A stretch of DNA of 64,000 bases from an uncultured Hyphomicrobiales bacterium (GCA_903824185.1 CAIJVU010000036.1:1-64000), one strand, 5' to 3'. Positions 1 to 9,160 are shown, numbered from the stretch's first letter. Program-made: numbers and translations. Notes: generated by a model not told the origin, from the sequence alone.

Positions 1-983
1 AGACCCAATGCCAAAACAGGCACTCCATCGGACAAAACCAGACTGTTGCGGCTGTCTTGGGTGATCACGGGCCCAGACAGGGCCAAACCCTCGTCCTGCT
101 GCGGCAAAGCCTCATGCATGGCAGCCCATCCGCCCACATCCGACCATGCAAAATCTGCGGGGACCACGGCGACATGCCGACTTTTTTCAAACAAGGCATA
201 GTCAATCGAGATGGCTTGTGCGGCTGAAAACAAAGCTGCATCGAGCACAAAACCCTGATCTGACATCCTCCCCCCGGCAACCGCTTTTTTTGCGCAGTGC
301 CACAGATCCGGCATATGCTGTTCCGCCTCGCGGGCAAAAACACCCGCCTCGAACAAAAACATGCCGGAATTCCAGTAATAATTGCCAGCCTCCACATAAC
401 GCGCGGCCGTGGCGCGGTCAGGCTTTTCAACAAAGGCTGCGACATGGCGGGCGGGCAAGCCGGCTAAAGCATCGCCTGCATTGATATAGCCGTAATCGGT
501 GACGGGTGCCTGCGGCTTCAAGCCAAAGGTGACCAAATGGCCCGCATGTGCTGTTTCGCAGGCCTGCGCCACGGCTTGCGCAAAAGCTGCCTCATCCGGA
601 ATCAGATGATCACAGGCTAAAACCAAAATCCGGCAATCGGGCCCGTAAAGGGTGAGGCATTCCGCCACACCCGCGGCAATCGCAGGCGCTGAGTCTCGGC
701 GCACCGGCTCCAGCACAAAATGGGCGTCGCCGCCCTGTCCCGCCAATTCCTGCCAATCCGCTGCCAGCAAATGGGCCTGCCCCTGATTGGCCAGCACATG
801 CACATGGGTCACCCCTGCCTTGCGCGCCCGCAAAACGGTTTTTTGAAACAAGGATTGCCCATCAAACAACCGCAAAAACTGCTTGGGCGTTGCTTCTGTT
901 GATAGAGGCCACAGGCGGGTTCCACTGCCCCCCGATAACAAAAGGGCCACAAGAGGCTTCATTTCCAAATCGGGATTTACCAT
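1..983 (-). CDS. manC: Mannose-1-phosphate guanylyltransferase (partial, 3' end off window)
   Basis: Makes GDP-mannose from mannose-1-phosphate and GTP, a precursor of surface polysaccharides. I translated the minus strand from 983 and found about 327 codons open to the window edge. The N-terminus has the nucleotidyltransferase signature LLSGGSGTRLWP, then TPKQFL, EPVRRDSAPAIA, YGYI and FVEKPD, all characteristic of the ManC/GMP family. The ATG at 983 has AAGG seven bases upstream; an in-frame ATG at 962 is the alternative (start MKPLVALL). Whether a C-terminal isomerase domain follows cannot be seen. It is divergent from ugd across about 180 bases, which fits a shared sugar-nucleotide locus. 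Confidence 0.93.
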   Translation of the reverse strand, partial: MVNPDLEMKPLVALLLSGGSGTRLWPLSTEATPKQFLRLFDGQSLFQKTVLRARKAGVTHVHVLANQGQAHLLAADWQELAGQGGDAHFVLEPVRRDSAPAIAAGVAECLTLYGPDCRILVLACDHLIPDEAAFAQAVAQACETAHAGHLVTFGLKPQAPVTDYGYINAGDALAGLPARHVAAFVEKPDRATAARYVEAGNYYWNSGMFLFEAGVFAREAEQHMPDLWHCAKKAVAGGRMSDQGFVLDAALFSAAQAISIDYALFEKSRHVAVVPADFAWSDVGGWAAMHEALPQQDEGLALSGPVITQDSRNSLVLSDGVPVLALG

Positions 984-1166
984 TGGTTAACCTTCTGCTT
1001 GCAAGCAATTGAACCGTTTTTAGGACGAGAATGTCTAAGCAGCAAGCCATGTCGACAAAGCCCCAAAACCGCCCATCATCCATTCTGCGTTTTTGCAATT
1101 GGTGCAAATCTTTTCTTGGATTATAAGGCAGGAACGTTTCTGGACCCTTCAGAAGGATCGCCCTGA

Positions 1167-2474
1167 ATGAAAATTGCAATGATCGGCTCTGGCTATGTCG
1201 GCCTTGTTTCGGGCGTGTGTTTTGCTGATTTCGGCCATAAAGTCACTTGTATCGATGTCGACAGCGATAAAATCGCCCGATTACAGGCGGGCGTCATGCC
1301 GATTTTCGAACCGGGCCTGCAAGAGCTTGTCGCCAAAAATGTGCGGGAAAAGCGTCTGTCTTTCACAACCTCCCTCAAAGAGGGGATGGACAAAGCCGAT
1401 GCTGTCTTTATCGCGGTGGGCACACCGTCCCGCCGTGGCGATGGCCATGCCGATCTGACCTATGTCTATCAAGCCGCCGAAGAGATCGCCCGCGAAATCA
1501 AAGACTATGTGGTCATTGTAACAAAATCGACCGTGCCTGTCGGTACCGGCGATGCGGTGGAAGAGATCATCCGCAAAAACCGTCCCGATGCCCAATTTGC
1601 CGTCGTATCCAATCCGGAATTTTTGCGCGAAGGGGCTGCGATCAATGACTTCAAACGGCCCGACCGGATTGTCATCGGCACCACGGATCTGCAAGCCCGC
1701 GATGTCATGAGCGAAGTTTATCGTCCGCTCTATTTGAACCAGTCCCCGATCATGTTTACCGACCGGCGAACTTCGGAACTGATCAAATATGCCGCCAATG
1801 CTTTTCTGGCGATGAAAATTACCTTTATCAATGAAATGGCGGATTTATGCGAAGCGGTGGGTGGCAATGTGCAAGATGTTGCGCGCGGCATCGGCCTTGA
1901 TAACCGCATCGGTTCGAAATTTTTGCATGCCGGTCCGGGCTATGGCGGCTCTTGCTTCCCCAAAGACACCAAGGCACTGGCCCGCACCGCACAAGAGGCC
2001 GATGCGCCTGTGCGTCTGATCGAGACAACCATTGCGGTCAATGACCAGCGTAAAAAAGCCATGGCGCAACGGATTATCAAAGCCTGCGGCGGCTCTGTCA
2101 AAAACAAAACCATTGCCATTCTAGGCCTGACCTTCAAGCCCAATACCGATGATATGCGCGATGCGCCGGCCCTCGATATCATTCCAGCCCTCCAGCAAGC
2201 AGGCGCAACCATCCGTGCCCATGACCCCGAAGGCATGGAACACGCCAAAACCATGCTCGATCATGTGCAGTTTTGTGACGATGCCTATCAGGCCGCACAG
2301 GAGGCCGATGCCATTGCCATTGTTACCGAATGGGATGCCTATCGCGCGCTTGATCTTGCGCAATTAAAAGAGGTGATGAAAACACCGATTTTGGTTGATT
2401 TGCGCAATATTTATCGCAGCAGTGAAATGGCCCGCCACGGCTTCACCTATATCGGCATCGGCCGCTCGCATTAA
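1167..2474 (+). CDS. ugd: UDP-glucose 6-dehydrogenase
   Basis: Oxidises UDP-glucose twice with NAD to UDP-glucuronate for exopolysaccharide or LPS sugars. At 435 residues it has the usual length. The N-terminal Rossmann motif GSGYVGLVSG (about residues 7-16) is followed by the substrate-binding region EFLREGAA, and the catalytic cysteine sits in GPGYGGSCFPKDT (around residue 260). The C-terminal domain has GLTFKPNTDDMRDAP. The start ATG has AAGGA about nine bases upstream. The stop TAA overlaps the stop of the convergent outer-membrane gene by sharing bases 2472-2473. Confidence 0.97.
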   Translation: MKIAMIGSGYVGLVSGVCFADFGHKVTCIDVDSDKIARLQAGVMPIFEPGLQELVAKNVREKRLSFTTSLKEGMDKADAVFIAVGTPSRRGDGHADLTYVYQAAEEIAREIKDYVVIVTKSTVPVGTGDAVEEIIRKNRPDAQFAVVSNPEFLREGAAINDFKRPDRIVIGTTDLQARDVMSEVYRPLYLNQSPIMFTDRRTSELIKYAANAFLAMKITFINEMADLCEAVGGNVQDVARGIGLDNRIGSKFLHAGPGYGGSCFPKDTKALARTAQEADAPVRLIETTIAVNDQRKKAMAQRIIKACGGSVKNKTIAILGLTFKPNTDDMRDAPALDIIPALQQAGATIRAHDPEGMEHAKTMLDHVQFCDDAYQAAQEADAIAIVTEWDAYRALDLAQLKEVMKTPILVDLRNIYRSSEMARHGFTYIGIGRSH

Positions 2475-3085
2475 AGCCTGTAGTCAAATCCGGCACGCAC
2501 CAAATTGGTATTGGATTCCAAAGGCAATTGCGGTGTAGAACGGGTCGAAAAGGCTGGCTTGCCAAATTCATAGCGCAGGACATCGGCGCGCAGAATGATT
2601 TTATCGGTCAAGGCATAGGACAGGTTCACGCCGCCGACATAGCCCGTGACCGACTTGTCGGAAAAGCCAGTGAGATCATGATAAGCCAAGGTTGTGTAGG
2701 CAAGACCACCTTGCAAGGCGACCATCAAATTGCCGGACACATAGCCAAGCCGACCTTTGAGCGAGGTCAAGAAATTCTGCTTATAGGATCCGGTCGCATA
2801 GCCCTTGGCGTGCAGGCCCGCGGCTGTCAGATCCGCCTCCGCACCAATGAGAAGGCTGTTATATTGAATATTATACCCTGCTTGCGCCCCGCCCAATGTG
2901 CCGGTGGTGGTGGTATGACCAGCCATCCCGACGCCCACACCCAGATGCCCGCCGAGATAAAGCCCGTTGATATTGGCGTTCATCATGGTTTGGGCGCGAA
3001 GAGATGTCGCCTGACAAAGAAGTGCCATTCCCACACCGCATAGAAGGGGAAAGAAATACTGACAAAATGCAGACCGCCGCGCCAT
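2471..3085 (-). CDS. Small outer-membrane beta-barrel protein (Omp25/Omp31-like)
   Basis: A 204-residue protein with an N-terminal signal (hydrophobic stretch around residues 10-28, cleavage plausible after SLRA/Q), then alternating strands rich in Gly, Tyr and Leu. Sequences such as GLYLGGHLGVGVG, GAQAGYNIQYNSLLIGAEADL, LTSLKGRLGY and the ending LVRAGFDYRL resemble the eight-stranded outer-membrane immunogenic proteins of alphaproteobacteria. The last residue is Leu rather than the more common Phe. Function beyond membrane structure cannot be read from the sequence. It converges on ugd with overlapping stop codons. Confidence 0.8.
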   Translation of the reverse strand: MARRSAFCQYFFPLLCGVGMALLCQATSLRAQTMMNANINGLYLGGHLGVGVGMAGHTTTTGTLGGAQAGYNIQYNSLLIGAEADLTAAGLHAKGYATGSYKQNFLTSLKGRLGYVSGNLMVALQGGLAYTTLAYHDLTGFSDKSVTGYVGGVNLSYALTDKIILRADVLRYEFGKPAFSTRSTPQLPLESNTNLVRAGFDYRL

Positions 3086-3278
3086 TCTGATCCCGCTTCT
3101 TCGATTTCCCTGTGGTAAGGCTCAAAGAAATTACATCAAATCGAGACGAAGACGCCGAACAAACCTCCATCGCAGTTAATCAAATCTTAACAGCCCGCAA
3201 GTCTTGTCTCAGACAATCAATCCGACATAAACTCGGATTGATCCGAGATCCCTTGCGCCTTTTCTTTGAGACCTTGCC

Positions 3279-4205
3279 GTGAAAACACCTCCATTTCCCA
3301 TGCTGACCGGACGCATAACCGCCATCATTGTGACCCATGACAGCGCAGGGGTTTTGGAAAAATGTCTGACGGCGCTTCGCCAGCAAAATGCAACCCTGAT
3401 TGTGGTGGATAATGCCTCCAATGATCATAGCGTTGCGATTGCTGAGAAGGCAGGCGCCCTGGTGCTGCGCAACGAGCACAATCAGGGATTTGGCCGCGCC
3501 ATGAATCTCGGCCTCTCAAAAGCCAGTACGGATCTTGTTTTGTTTATCAATCCTGATCTTGTGATTGCCGATGGCGCTTTGTCAGCCCTAGAGGCGGCTG
3601 AAATCCGTTATCCCGATGCAGCTTTATTTGGCCCGCATTTAATCGAACCGGGTGGACGGATTTTCTTTCCTAAAAAATCCTTGTTATCGCCCTATCTGCA
3701 TAATGAGATCGGCAAAGACTGGAAGCCGAATGGTGATTGTTGTGTGCCGCATATTTCGGGTGCCTGCATGCTGATGCGGCGCAATCAGGCTTTGGAACTA
3801 GGCGGCTTCGACCCCGAGATATTTTTATTTTATGAAGATGATGATCTCTGCCGTCGGGTGATCGAGGCGGGTTTTTCAATCATCTATGTGGACCATGCCT
3901 TGGCGCATCATGATCGCGGCCATTCAACCGCTCCCCGACCGGGACGCGCCTATAAAAGCCGTTGGCATTTGAGCTGGTCGCATCACTATATTGCGCAAAA
4001 ATGGAATATTCCTGCCCCGACTTCAGGCCTCAAACTCAAAAATACGCTCAAATATTGGTTGGCCCGCCTGACCCATAATCAAGCGCGCATCGAGCGTTAT
4101 GCGGGCACTTTGGACGGAATCAAGGCCTTTGAAGCCGGACTAACAGCGCTTGAGCAAGAAGGCCTGTCCAAAACCATCCCTTTGGCGCTCAATGACCGGA
4201 CGTGA
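3279..4205 (+). CDS. Family 2 glycosyltransferase (rhamnosyltransferase-like)
   Basis: Predicted cytoplasmic-face transferase that adds a sugar to a polysaccharide or LPS intermediate. The GT-A fold motifs are visible: IIVTHDS near the start, IVVDNASNDHS around residue 40, NQGFGRAMN, a FINPD motif for nucleotide-sugar/metal binding, and FFYEDDDLCRR-type (FLFYEDDDL) catalytic-region sequence near residue 190. The start is GTG at 3279; an ATG seven codons later (3300) would give MLTGRITAIIV and is a good alternative. The sugar and acceptor are unknown. ManC and Ugd upstream suggest a polysaccharide role. Confidence 0.88.
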   Translation: MKTPPFPMLTGRITAIIVTHDSAGVLEKCLTALRQQNATLIVVDNASNDHSVAIAEKAGALVLRNEHNQGFGRAMNLGLSKASTDLVLFINPDLVIADGALSALEAAEIRYPDAALFGPHLIEPGGRIFFPKKSLLSPYLHNEIGKDWKPNGDCCVPHISGACMLMRRNQALELGGFDPEIFLFYEDDDLCRRVIEAGFSIIYVDHALAHHDRGHSTAPRPGRAYKSRWHLSWSHHYIAQKWNIPAPTSGLKLKNTLKYWLARLTHNQARIERYAGTLDGIKAFEAGLTALEQEGLSKTIPLALNDRT

Positions 4206-4263
4206 ACAAAGTTCCATTCCCCATTGAAAAACCGCGTGATTGTGACATAAGTATGAACGTCGT

Positions 4264-4289
4264 CGATTGATCCCAAAGATCGATTGATC
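4264..4289. promoter_or_regulatory. Direct repeat CGATTGATC x2 upstream of TRAP operon
   Basis: CGATTGATC occurs at 4264-4272 and again at 4281-4289, a 17-base start-to-start spacing, about 85-110 bases before the dctP start. The position suits a regulator-binding site, but the regulator is unknown and this is inference from repetition only. Confidence 0.35.
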
Positions 4290-4371
4290 AAAAATTTTAC
4301 CCAAGGTTGGCCAAGGCCCACAGAATGGCTGGCAGCCTTAGGGACTTGTGTGTTTTGTGGAGGAACATCTG

Positions 4372-5388
4372 ATGCTCAATCGTCGCCTTTTTCTCGGCGC
4401 TACTCTTGCAGCCCCTGCCCTTCTGAAAAGCATAGGCCAAGCACGAGCAGCCACAACCTTAAAAATTTCCCATCAATTTCCCGGCGGCACCATCGATCAA
4501 GGGGATTTCCGTGATCGGTTGTGCCTGAAATTCGCGCAAGAATTGGGCAAGCAAAGCAATGGCGCATTGACAGCCCAAGTCTATCCCGGCTCATCGCTGA
4601 TGAAAACCAATGCGCAATTCTCCGCCATTCGAAAAGGCGCCTTGGATATGACATTTTACCCTCTCTCTTATGCAGGGGGCGAATTGCAAGAAACCAATAT
4701 CGGTCTGATGCCGGGTTTGGTGACCTCTTATGAGCAAGGGGCGGCGTGGAAAAAAGCACCCATCGGCCAAAAACTGTCGCAGTTTTTGTCTGACAAGGGT
4801 GTCATGATTATTTCATGGGTCTGGCAGTCCGGCGGCTTGGCCAGTCGCGGCGCACCCATTCTTGCGCCTGCCGACGCCAAAGGCTTGAAAATTCGCGGCG
4901 GATCGCGCGAGATGGATATTGTCTTCCAAGCAGCCGGTGCCGCGACCCTCAATATCCCCTCCAATGAAAGCTATGCCGCCATGCAAACAGGGGCCTGTGA
5001 TGCGGTTTGCACGTCATCGACCTCTTTGATTTCGTTCCATCTCGATGAATTGTCCAAAGGCCTCACCTCGGGCAAAGGCAGTTTCTACTGGTTCATGTTC
5101 GAACCCTTGCTGATGTCGAAAATCATTTTTGACGGCCTGCCCAAAGACCAGCAAGACTTGATCATGTCGGTGGGCGCCTCGCTTGAAAGCTTTGGCACCG
5201 AAGGGGCCAAAAGCGATGATGTCGAAGTCGAAAAGATCTTTGCCAAGGCCGGCGCAAAAGTGCAGTCCCTGGATAGCCAGACCCTTTCGCAATGGCGCAA
5301 TCTGGCGCGGGATACCGCATGGAAAGACTTTGCCAACCGCAATGCAAGCTGCGCTGAATTCCTGAAACTGGCCGAGGCCGTTGCATGA
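4372..5388 (+). CDS. dctP: TRAP transporter solute-binding protein (DctP family)
   Basis: Periplasmic receptor of a tripartite ATP-independent transporter. The 338-residue product begins MLNRRLFLGATLAAPALLKS, a signal peptide with a twin-arginine-like NRRLFLGA start, cleaved near ARAA. Family motifs include ISHQFPGG, VYPGSSL, GAPILAPADAKGLKIRGG and TGACDAV. ATG at 4372 is chosen over upstream GTG 4348 because GGAGG lies eight bases before it. It overlaps the next gene by four bases (ATGA). The ligand is unknown; DctP proteins usually bind organic acids. Confidence 0.92.
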   Translation: MLNRRLFLGATLAAPALLKSIGQARAATTLKISHQFPGGTIDQGDFRDRLCLKFAQELGKQSNGALTAQVYPGSSLMKTNAQFSAIRKGALDMTFYPLSYAGGELQETNIGLMPGLVTSYEQGAAWKKAPIGQKLSQFLSDKGVMIISWVWQSGGLASRGAPILAPADAKGLKIRGGSREMDIVFQAAGAATLNIPSNESYAAMQTGACDAVCTSSTSLISFHLDELSKGLTSGKGSFYWFMFEPLLMSKIIFDGLPKDQQDLIMSVGASLESFGTEGAKSDDVEVEKIFAKAGAKVQSLDSQTLSQWRNLARDTAWKDFANRNASCAEFLKLAEAVA

Positions 5389-5945
5389 GTCATGGTGCAC
5401 AGGAATTCCAAGCCTCTCGTCCCGCACAGACCCGAAACCGCACCGATCTGATCGGCAAATTGCTTGCTCTGACAGGCTGGCTGAATGACGTGATGATGTT
5501 GATGGGCGGTATCACGCTGGTTTTGGCCTGTCTGGTGCTGACCTATTCCGTTGTGGTCCGCTATGCGTTGAAAGTGCCAACGGATTGGCAGGATGAAACC
5601 GCTATTTTCCTGTTAGTGGGCGCGACATTTTTATCAGCCTCAGCCATTCAAGCGCGTCGGGGCCATATCGGCATCGAGGCGCTGGCCAGTCTGTTAAGTC
5701 CGTCCGTTAACCGTTTCAGACTGTTGATGGTGGATGTCTTGTCTTTTGCCTTTTGTGCTTTTTTTACATGGAAAAGTTTTACGCTGTTTCATGAAGCCTG
5801 GCTTGATGACCAGCACTCCTCCTCCACATGGGGGCCGCCCTTGATTATTCCCTATGGTCTGATGGCCGCAGGGATGGCGCTTTTGACCGTGCAAATTTTG
5901 TTACAAGCTCTGGATGGCTTTTTGAATCCGGAGGACGCCGCATGA
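5385..5945 (+). CDS. dctQ: TRAP transporter small permease (DctQ)
   Basis: The 186-residue small membrane subunit bridging the binding protein and large permease. Four hydrophobic segments are visible, around residues 35-58, 68-86, 113-135 and 150-173, as in DctQ. The motif DWQDETAIFLLVGATFLSAS and the following RRGHIGIE are characteristic. It overlaps dctP upstream and dctM downstream by four bases each (ATGA), so the three subunits are translationally coupled. Confidence 0.9.
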   Translation: MSHGAQEFQASRPAQTRNRTDLIGKLLALTGWLNDVMMLMGGITLVLACLVLTYSVVVRYALKVPTDWQDETAIFLLVGATFLSASAIQARRGHIGIEALASLLSPSVNRFRLLMVDVLSFAFCAFFTWKSFTLFHEAWLDDQHSSSTWGPPLIIPYGLMAAGMALLTVQILLQALDGFLNPEDAA

Positions 5946-7291
5946 GCACTGGAACCATTGGTCTGCTTTATGGCGTTGCAACACTGGCCGTGATGTTTTC
6001 CGGCATGCCAATCGCCTTCGGTTTGGGGGCGGTGGCTGTTGTCTTTATGGCCATCTTCATGCCGCATGCGGCCCTCGATACCGTGACGCAGAATGTCTAT
6101 GAGGAAATGTCATCCATTACCTTATTGGCCATTCCGCTTTTCATTCTCAAAGGTGCCGCCATCGGCCGCTCGCGTGCAGGACAAGATCTCTATCTCGCCA
6201 TGCATGCCTTCATGCATAAAATTCCGGGCGGCTTGGGAATTGCCAATGTCTTTGCCTGCGCTTTGTTTGCCGCCATGGCCGGTTCATCGCCCGCAACCTG
6301 TTCCGCCATCGGATCGGCTGGCATTCCCGAAATGCGCAAGCGCGGCTATTCGGGACGCTTTGCAGCCGGTGTGATCGCCGCAGGGGGCACATTGGGGATT
6401 TTGCTGCCACCCTCGATCACCATGATCCTTTATGCGGTGGCCGCCGAACAATCGCTGGGACGTCTGTTTCTGGCAGGCATCGGTCCGGGCCTGTTATTGG
6501 TCGCCCTCTTTGCCCTCTATGCCGTCTATCGTTTCCGCATCGAATATAAAGAAGCCGAACGCGCTTATGAAACGACCGGAAAAGAAGCCCTGATTTTAGC
6601 GCGCGACACCATGACACGCGCTGAAAAATTCGCTCTGCTTCCGCGCGTGCTTCCCTTCATCGTCTTGCTAACCGGCGTCATGGTCGCACTTTATGGCGGT
6701 TATGCCACACCGTCCGAAACAGCCGGTCTGGGCGGCATTCTTGCGCTTGGTTTGATTGCGATTGTCTATGGCGTTTGGTCTCCCAAAGAGGTCAACCCCA
6801 TTTTGCAAGCGACCTTGCGTGAGTCGACCATGCTGATGATGATCATCGGCATGTCGCTGCTTTATTCCTATGTGATGAGCTATCTGCATATTTCCCAAGC
6901 GACAGCCCAAGCGATTGTTGCGCTCAATCTATCGCGCTGGATGTTGTTGGCCGCCATTTTATTGATGGTTGTGGTGCTCGGCTTTTTCCTGCCGCCAGTC
7001 TCCATCATCTTGATGACGGCCCCGATCATTCTGCCGCCCCTGAAAGCGGCGGGATTTGATCTCGTGTGGTTTGGCATTGTCATGACCATTGTGATGGAAA
7101 TGGGGTTGATCCATCCCCCCGTCGGCCTCAATATTTTTGTAATCAAAAATATTGCGCCTGATATTCCGTTATCGGAAGTGATCTGGGGAACTCTGCCTTT
7201 CGTATTTTTGATGTTGTGCGCGGTGCTTCTGTTGTGTGTCGTGCCCGATATTGCAACCGGCCTGCCTGATCTTGTCATGGGCGCGAAATAA
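5942..7291 (+). CDS. dctM: TRAP transporter large permease (DctM)
   Basis: The 449-residue sodium-driven transport subunit with about a dozen hydrophobic segments. Recognisable DctM stretches include FSGMPIAFGLGA, AMAGSSPATCSAIG, GVIAAGGTLGILLPPSI, PSETAGLGG and MEMGLIHPPVGLNIFV. The start at 5942 overlaps the dctQ stop; an upstream in-frame start at 5828 lies inside dctQ and is rejected. With dctP and dctQ it makes a complete TRAP system. Confidence 0.95.
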   Translation: MSTGTIGLLYGVATLAVMFSGMPIAFGLGAVAVVFMAIFMPHAALDTVTQNVYEEMSSITLLAIPLFILKGAAIGRSRAGQDLYLAMHAFMHKIPGGLGIANVFACALFAAMAGSSPATCSAIGSAGIPEMRKRGYSGRFAAGVIAAGGTLGILLPPSITMILYAVAAEQSLGRLFLAGIGPGLLLVALFALYAVYRFRIEYKEAERAYETTGKEALILARDTMTRAEKFALLPRVLPFIVLLTGVMVALYGGYATPSETAGLGGILALGLIAIVYGVWSPKEVNPILQATLRESTMLMMIIGMSLLYSYVMSYLHISQATAQAIVALNLSRWMLLAAILLMVVVLGFFLPPVSIILMTAPIILPPLKAAGFDLVWFGIVMTIVMEMGLIHPPVGLNIFVIKNIAPDIPLSEVIWGTLPFVFLMLCAVLLLCVVPDIATGLPDLVMGAK

Positions 7292-7308
7292 ACCGGAGCA
7301 TGGATCTT

Positions 7309-8166
7309 ATGTCGATCGACCCCCATCTTGAAAAAGAATATGACAATCGGGGACGCGTGCCCGAACACCCTGCCCTGATTGCCAACTGGACGGAACAGTC
7401 AACCGCCTATCGCGCGCAAAGCATGGCGGATGGAACCGCTTTGCTTGATGTCGCTTATGGCGATGATCCCCGCCAGAAGCTTGATCTGTTCGGGCCTGAT
7501 CTGGACGGGAGCGGTGAAAGTCCTTTGTTGGTTTTCATCCATGGCGGCTATTGGCGGGCCCTTGATCGCGGCCCCTTCAGCCATATGGCCAAGGGGCCGA
7601 ATGCCCATGGGGTGACCGTTGCCGTGCCCAGCTATCGCCTGTGTCCGCATGTCAGCCTGTCGGAATTGGTCGATGATCTGCGCCAAGCCATCGTCTTTTT
7701 ATATCATCGCTACAAGCGGCCCATGGCCGTGACAGGCCATTCGGCCGGCGGCCATCTGACAGCCTGTCTGCTCGGCACCGATTGGCACGCCTATGATCCG
7801 TCTTTGCCAGCCAACATCGCGCGCCATGGCTATGCCATATCAGGCCTGTTTGATTTGGAAGTAATGTTGAAAACCAGCCTCAATGCCGATCTCAAACTCT
7901 CGCCGGAGGAGGCCCGCTGCCTGTCCCCCGCCCTATGGACCCTGCCTGCGCCTGTGGAATTGGATGCCGTTGTCGGCAGCACGGAAAGTGATGAATATCA
8001 CCGCCAAAGCCGCCTGATTGCCGAGCGTTGGGGCGCCCAAGGGGCCCAAACCAGCTGGTCTTTGTTGGAAAGCGACAATCATTTCACCGCCATCATGCCA
8101 CTGGCTGATCCAAAGAGCCCCATGACGCAGCGGGTCGTCGCACTGGCGAAATCAGCGCAAGGCTGA
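7309..8166 (+). CDS. Alpha/beta hydrolase, arylformamidase-like
   Basis: A 285-residue hydrolase. It has the oxyanion-hole HGGYWRA motif near residue 75, typical of kynurenine formamidase and related esterases, and the nucleophile elbow GHSAGGH (Ser around residue 145). A late Asp and the His in DNHFT near the C-terminus complete a plausible Ser-Asp-His triad. ATG 7309 has GGAG ten bases upstream; ATG 7300 leaves only one base and is less likely. It follows dctM by 17 bases, so it is probably in the TRAP operon and may cleave an imported amide or ester. Substrate unproven. Confidence 0.82.
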   Translation: MSIDPHLEKEYDNRGRVPEHPALIANWTEQSTAYRAQSMADGTALLDVAYGDDPRQKLDLFGPDLDGSGESPLLVFIHGGYWRALDRGPFSHMAKGPNAHGVTVAVPSYRLCPHVSLSELVDDLRQAIVFLYHRYKRPMAVTGHSAGGHLTACLLGTDWHAYDPSLPANIARHGYAISGLFDLEVMLKTSLNADLKLSPEEARCLSPALWTLPAPVELDAVVGSTESDEYHRQSRLIAERWGAQGAQTSWSLLESDNHFTAIMPLADPKSPMTQRVVALAKSAQG

Positions 8167-8215
8167 TAAAGACAAGCGCAGACCTATTGATCATTGATGA
8201 CAGAGAGCAGAGGCG

Positions 8216-8452
8216 ATGAAGACTTTTTTTGTTGAGATCAAATGCAAGCTCGGCAAGACCTATGATGTCGCAAGCCGCTTGGCAGACGCTGAAATCGCTT
8301 CTGAAATTTATTCCATTGCCGGTCATTTTGATATTCTGGCCAAATTCCATATCGATGACAGCGTCGATATCGGCCATTTTGTCGGCGAAAAAGTGCAAAC
8401 CATCCCCGATATCGTCGACACCCACACCATCATCACTTTCAAGGCATTTTAA
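8216..8452 (+). CDS. Stand-alone AsnC/Lrp ligand-binding (RAM) domain protein
   Basis: A 78-residue protein covering only the C-terminal effector/oligomerisation domain of Lrp/AsnC regulators, without a helix-turn-helix. FFVEIKCKLGKTYDVA, IYSIAGHFDILAKF and DTHTIITFKAF match the beta-alpha-beta pattern. Such proteins form rings that bind amino acids or related small molecules; their targets are mostly unknown. It lies 49 bases after the hydrolase and may end the TRAP transcription unit. A 16-base direct repeat starts just before its stop codon. Confidence 0.85.
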   Translation: MKTFFVEIKCKLGKTYDVASRLADAEIASEIYSIAGHFDILAKFHIDDSVDIGHFVGEKVQTIPDIVDTHTIITFKAF

Positions 8453-8482
8453 ACACTTCAGGCCTTTTTTAAACACTTCAGG
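8447..8482. repeat. Short tandem direct repeat, 16 bp x2
   Basis: TTTTAAACACTTCAGG occurs at 8447-8462 and 8467-8482. It spans the stop codons of the AsnC-domain gene and of convergent mog, so a small local duplication probably set the present 3' ends. Confidence 0.8.
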
Positions 8483-9029
8483 ACTTGGGACGAAAAGCCA
8501 CGCAGGTTGCCGGATTGGTTTCAAGCCTGTAGCCGCCGATCAAATCCAGACAATAAGGCACGGCCGGAAAAACCGCATCCAGACAGGTGCGGATGGCTGA
8601 GGGCTTTCCCGGAAGATTGATAATCAGGCTTTGCCCGCGCAACACCGCCTCCTGTCGCGACAAGATGGCCGTCGGCACGTCTTTCAAACTCGCCATGCGC
8701 ATCAATTCACCAAAACCCGGCATCACACGATCCGCCACCGCCAAGGTCGCCTCAGGCGTCACATCGCGCGGCGCGGGGCCGGTTCCGCCCGTCGTCAAGA
8801 TCAGTGAACAGCCAGCCTGATCCGCAAGCTCTTTCAAAACCGCTTCGATCTGGGCCTGTTCATCGGGCACGATCCGCATTTCAGGCCGCCAGGGCACGGC
8901 CAAGAAATCCTGCAAGGCCGCCACAATACCCGGCCCGCCTTTGTCTTCATAGGTTCCGGCAAAGGCCCGATCAGAAATGGTCACAATCCCAATCGGCAAC
9001 AGTTCGGGGGCTTGGGGTGAGGGCATCAT
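8478..9029 (-). CDS. mog: Molybdopterin adenylyltransferase (MogA/MoaB family)
   Basis: Adenylates molybdopterin before molybdenum insertion. The 183-residue product has the MoCF-domain motifs IGIVTISDRA, GTYEDKGGP, the nucleotide-binding LILTTGGTGPAPRDVTPEAT, and LIINLPGKPSAI. ATG 9029 (GGAA about eight bases upstream) is preferred over the TTG at 9044. It is divergent from cysQ. Confidence 0.9.
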   Translation of the reverse strand: MMPSPQAPELLPIGIVTISDRAFAGTYEDKGGPGIVAALQDFLAVPWRPEMRIVPDEQAQIEAVLKELADQAGCSLILTTGGTGPAPRDVTPEATLAVADRVMPGFGELMRMASLKDVPTAILSRQEAVLRGQSLIINLPGKPSAIRTCLDAVFPAVPYCLDLIGGYRLETNPATCVAFRPKS

Positions 9030-9160
9030 TGGTGTTTCCGTCAAGACAAGGGGTCAGGCGCGCTTGTCGACGATAGACACCACTCAAAATTTGTCCAGTC
9101 TTGCCATAAATCCTGAAACCAGATCTTGCCGAAACCAGTGGACCATGCTCATAAGAAAAT

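Noticed and set aside
65-805. Apparently broken manC because several short frames appear in other phases at the left edge.
   Set aside because: The correct minus frame is uninterrupted from 983 to the window edge; the short frames are other-phase shadows.
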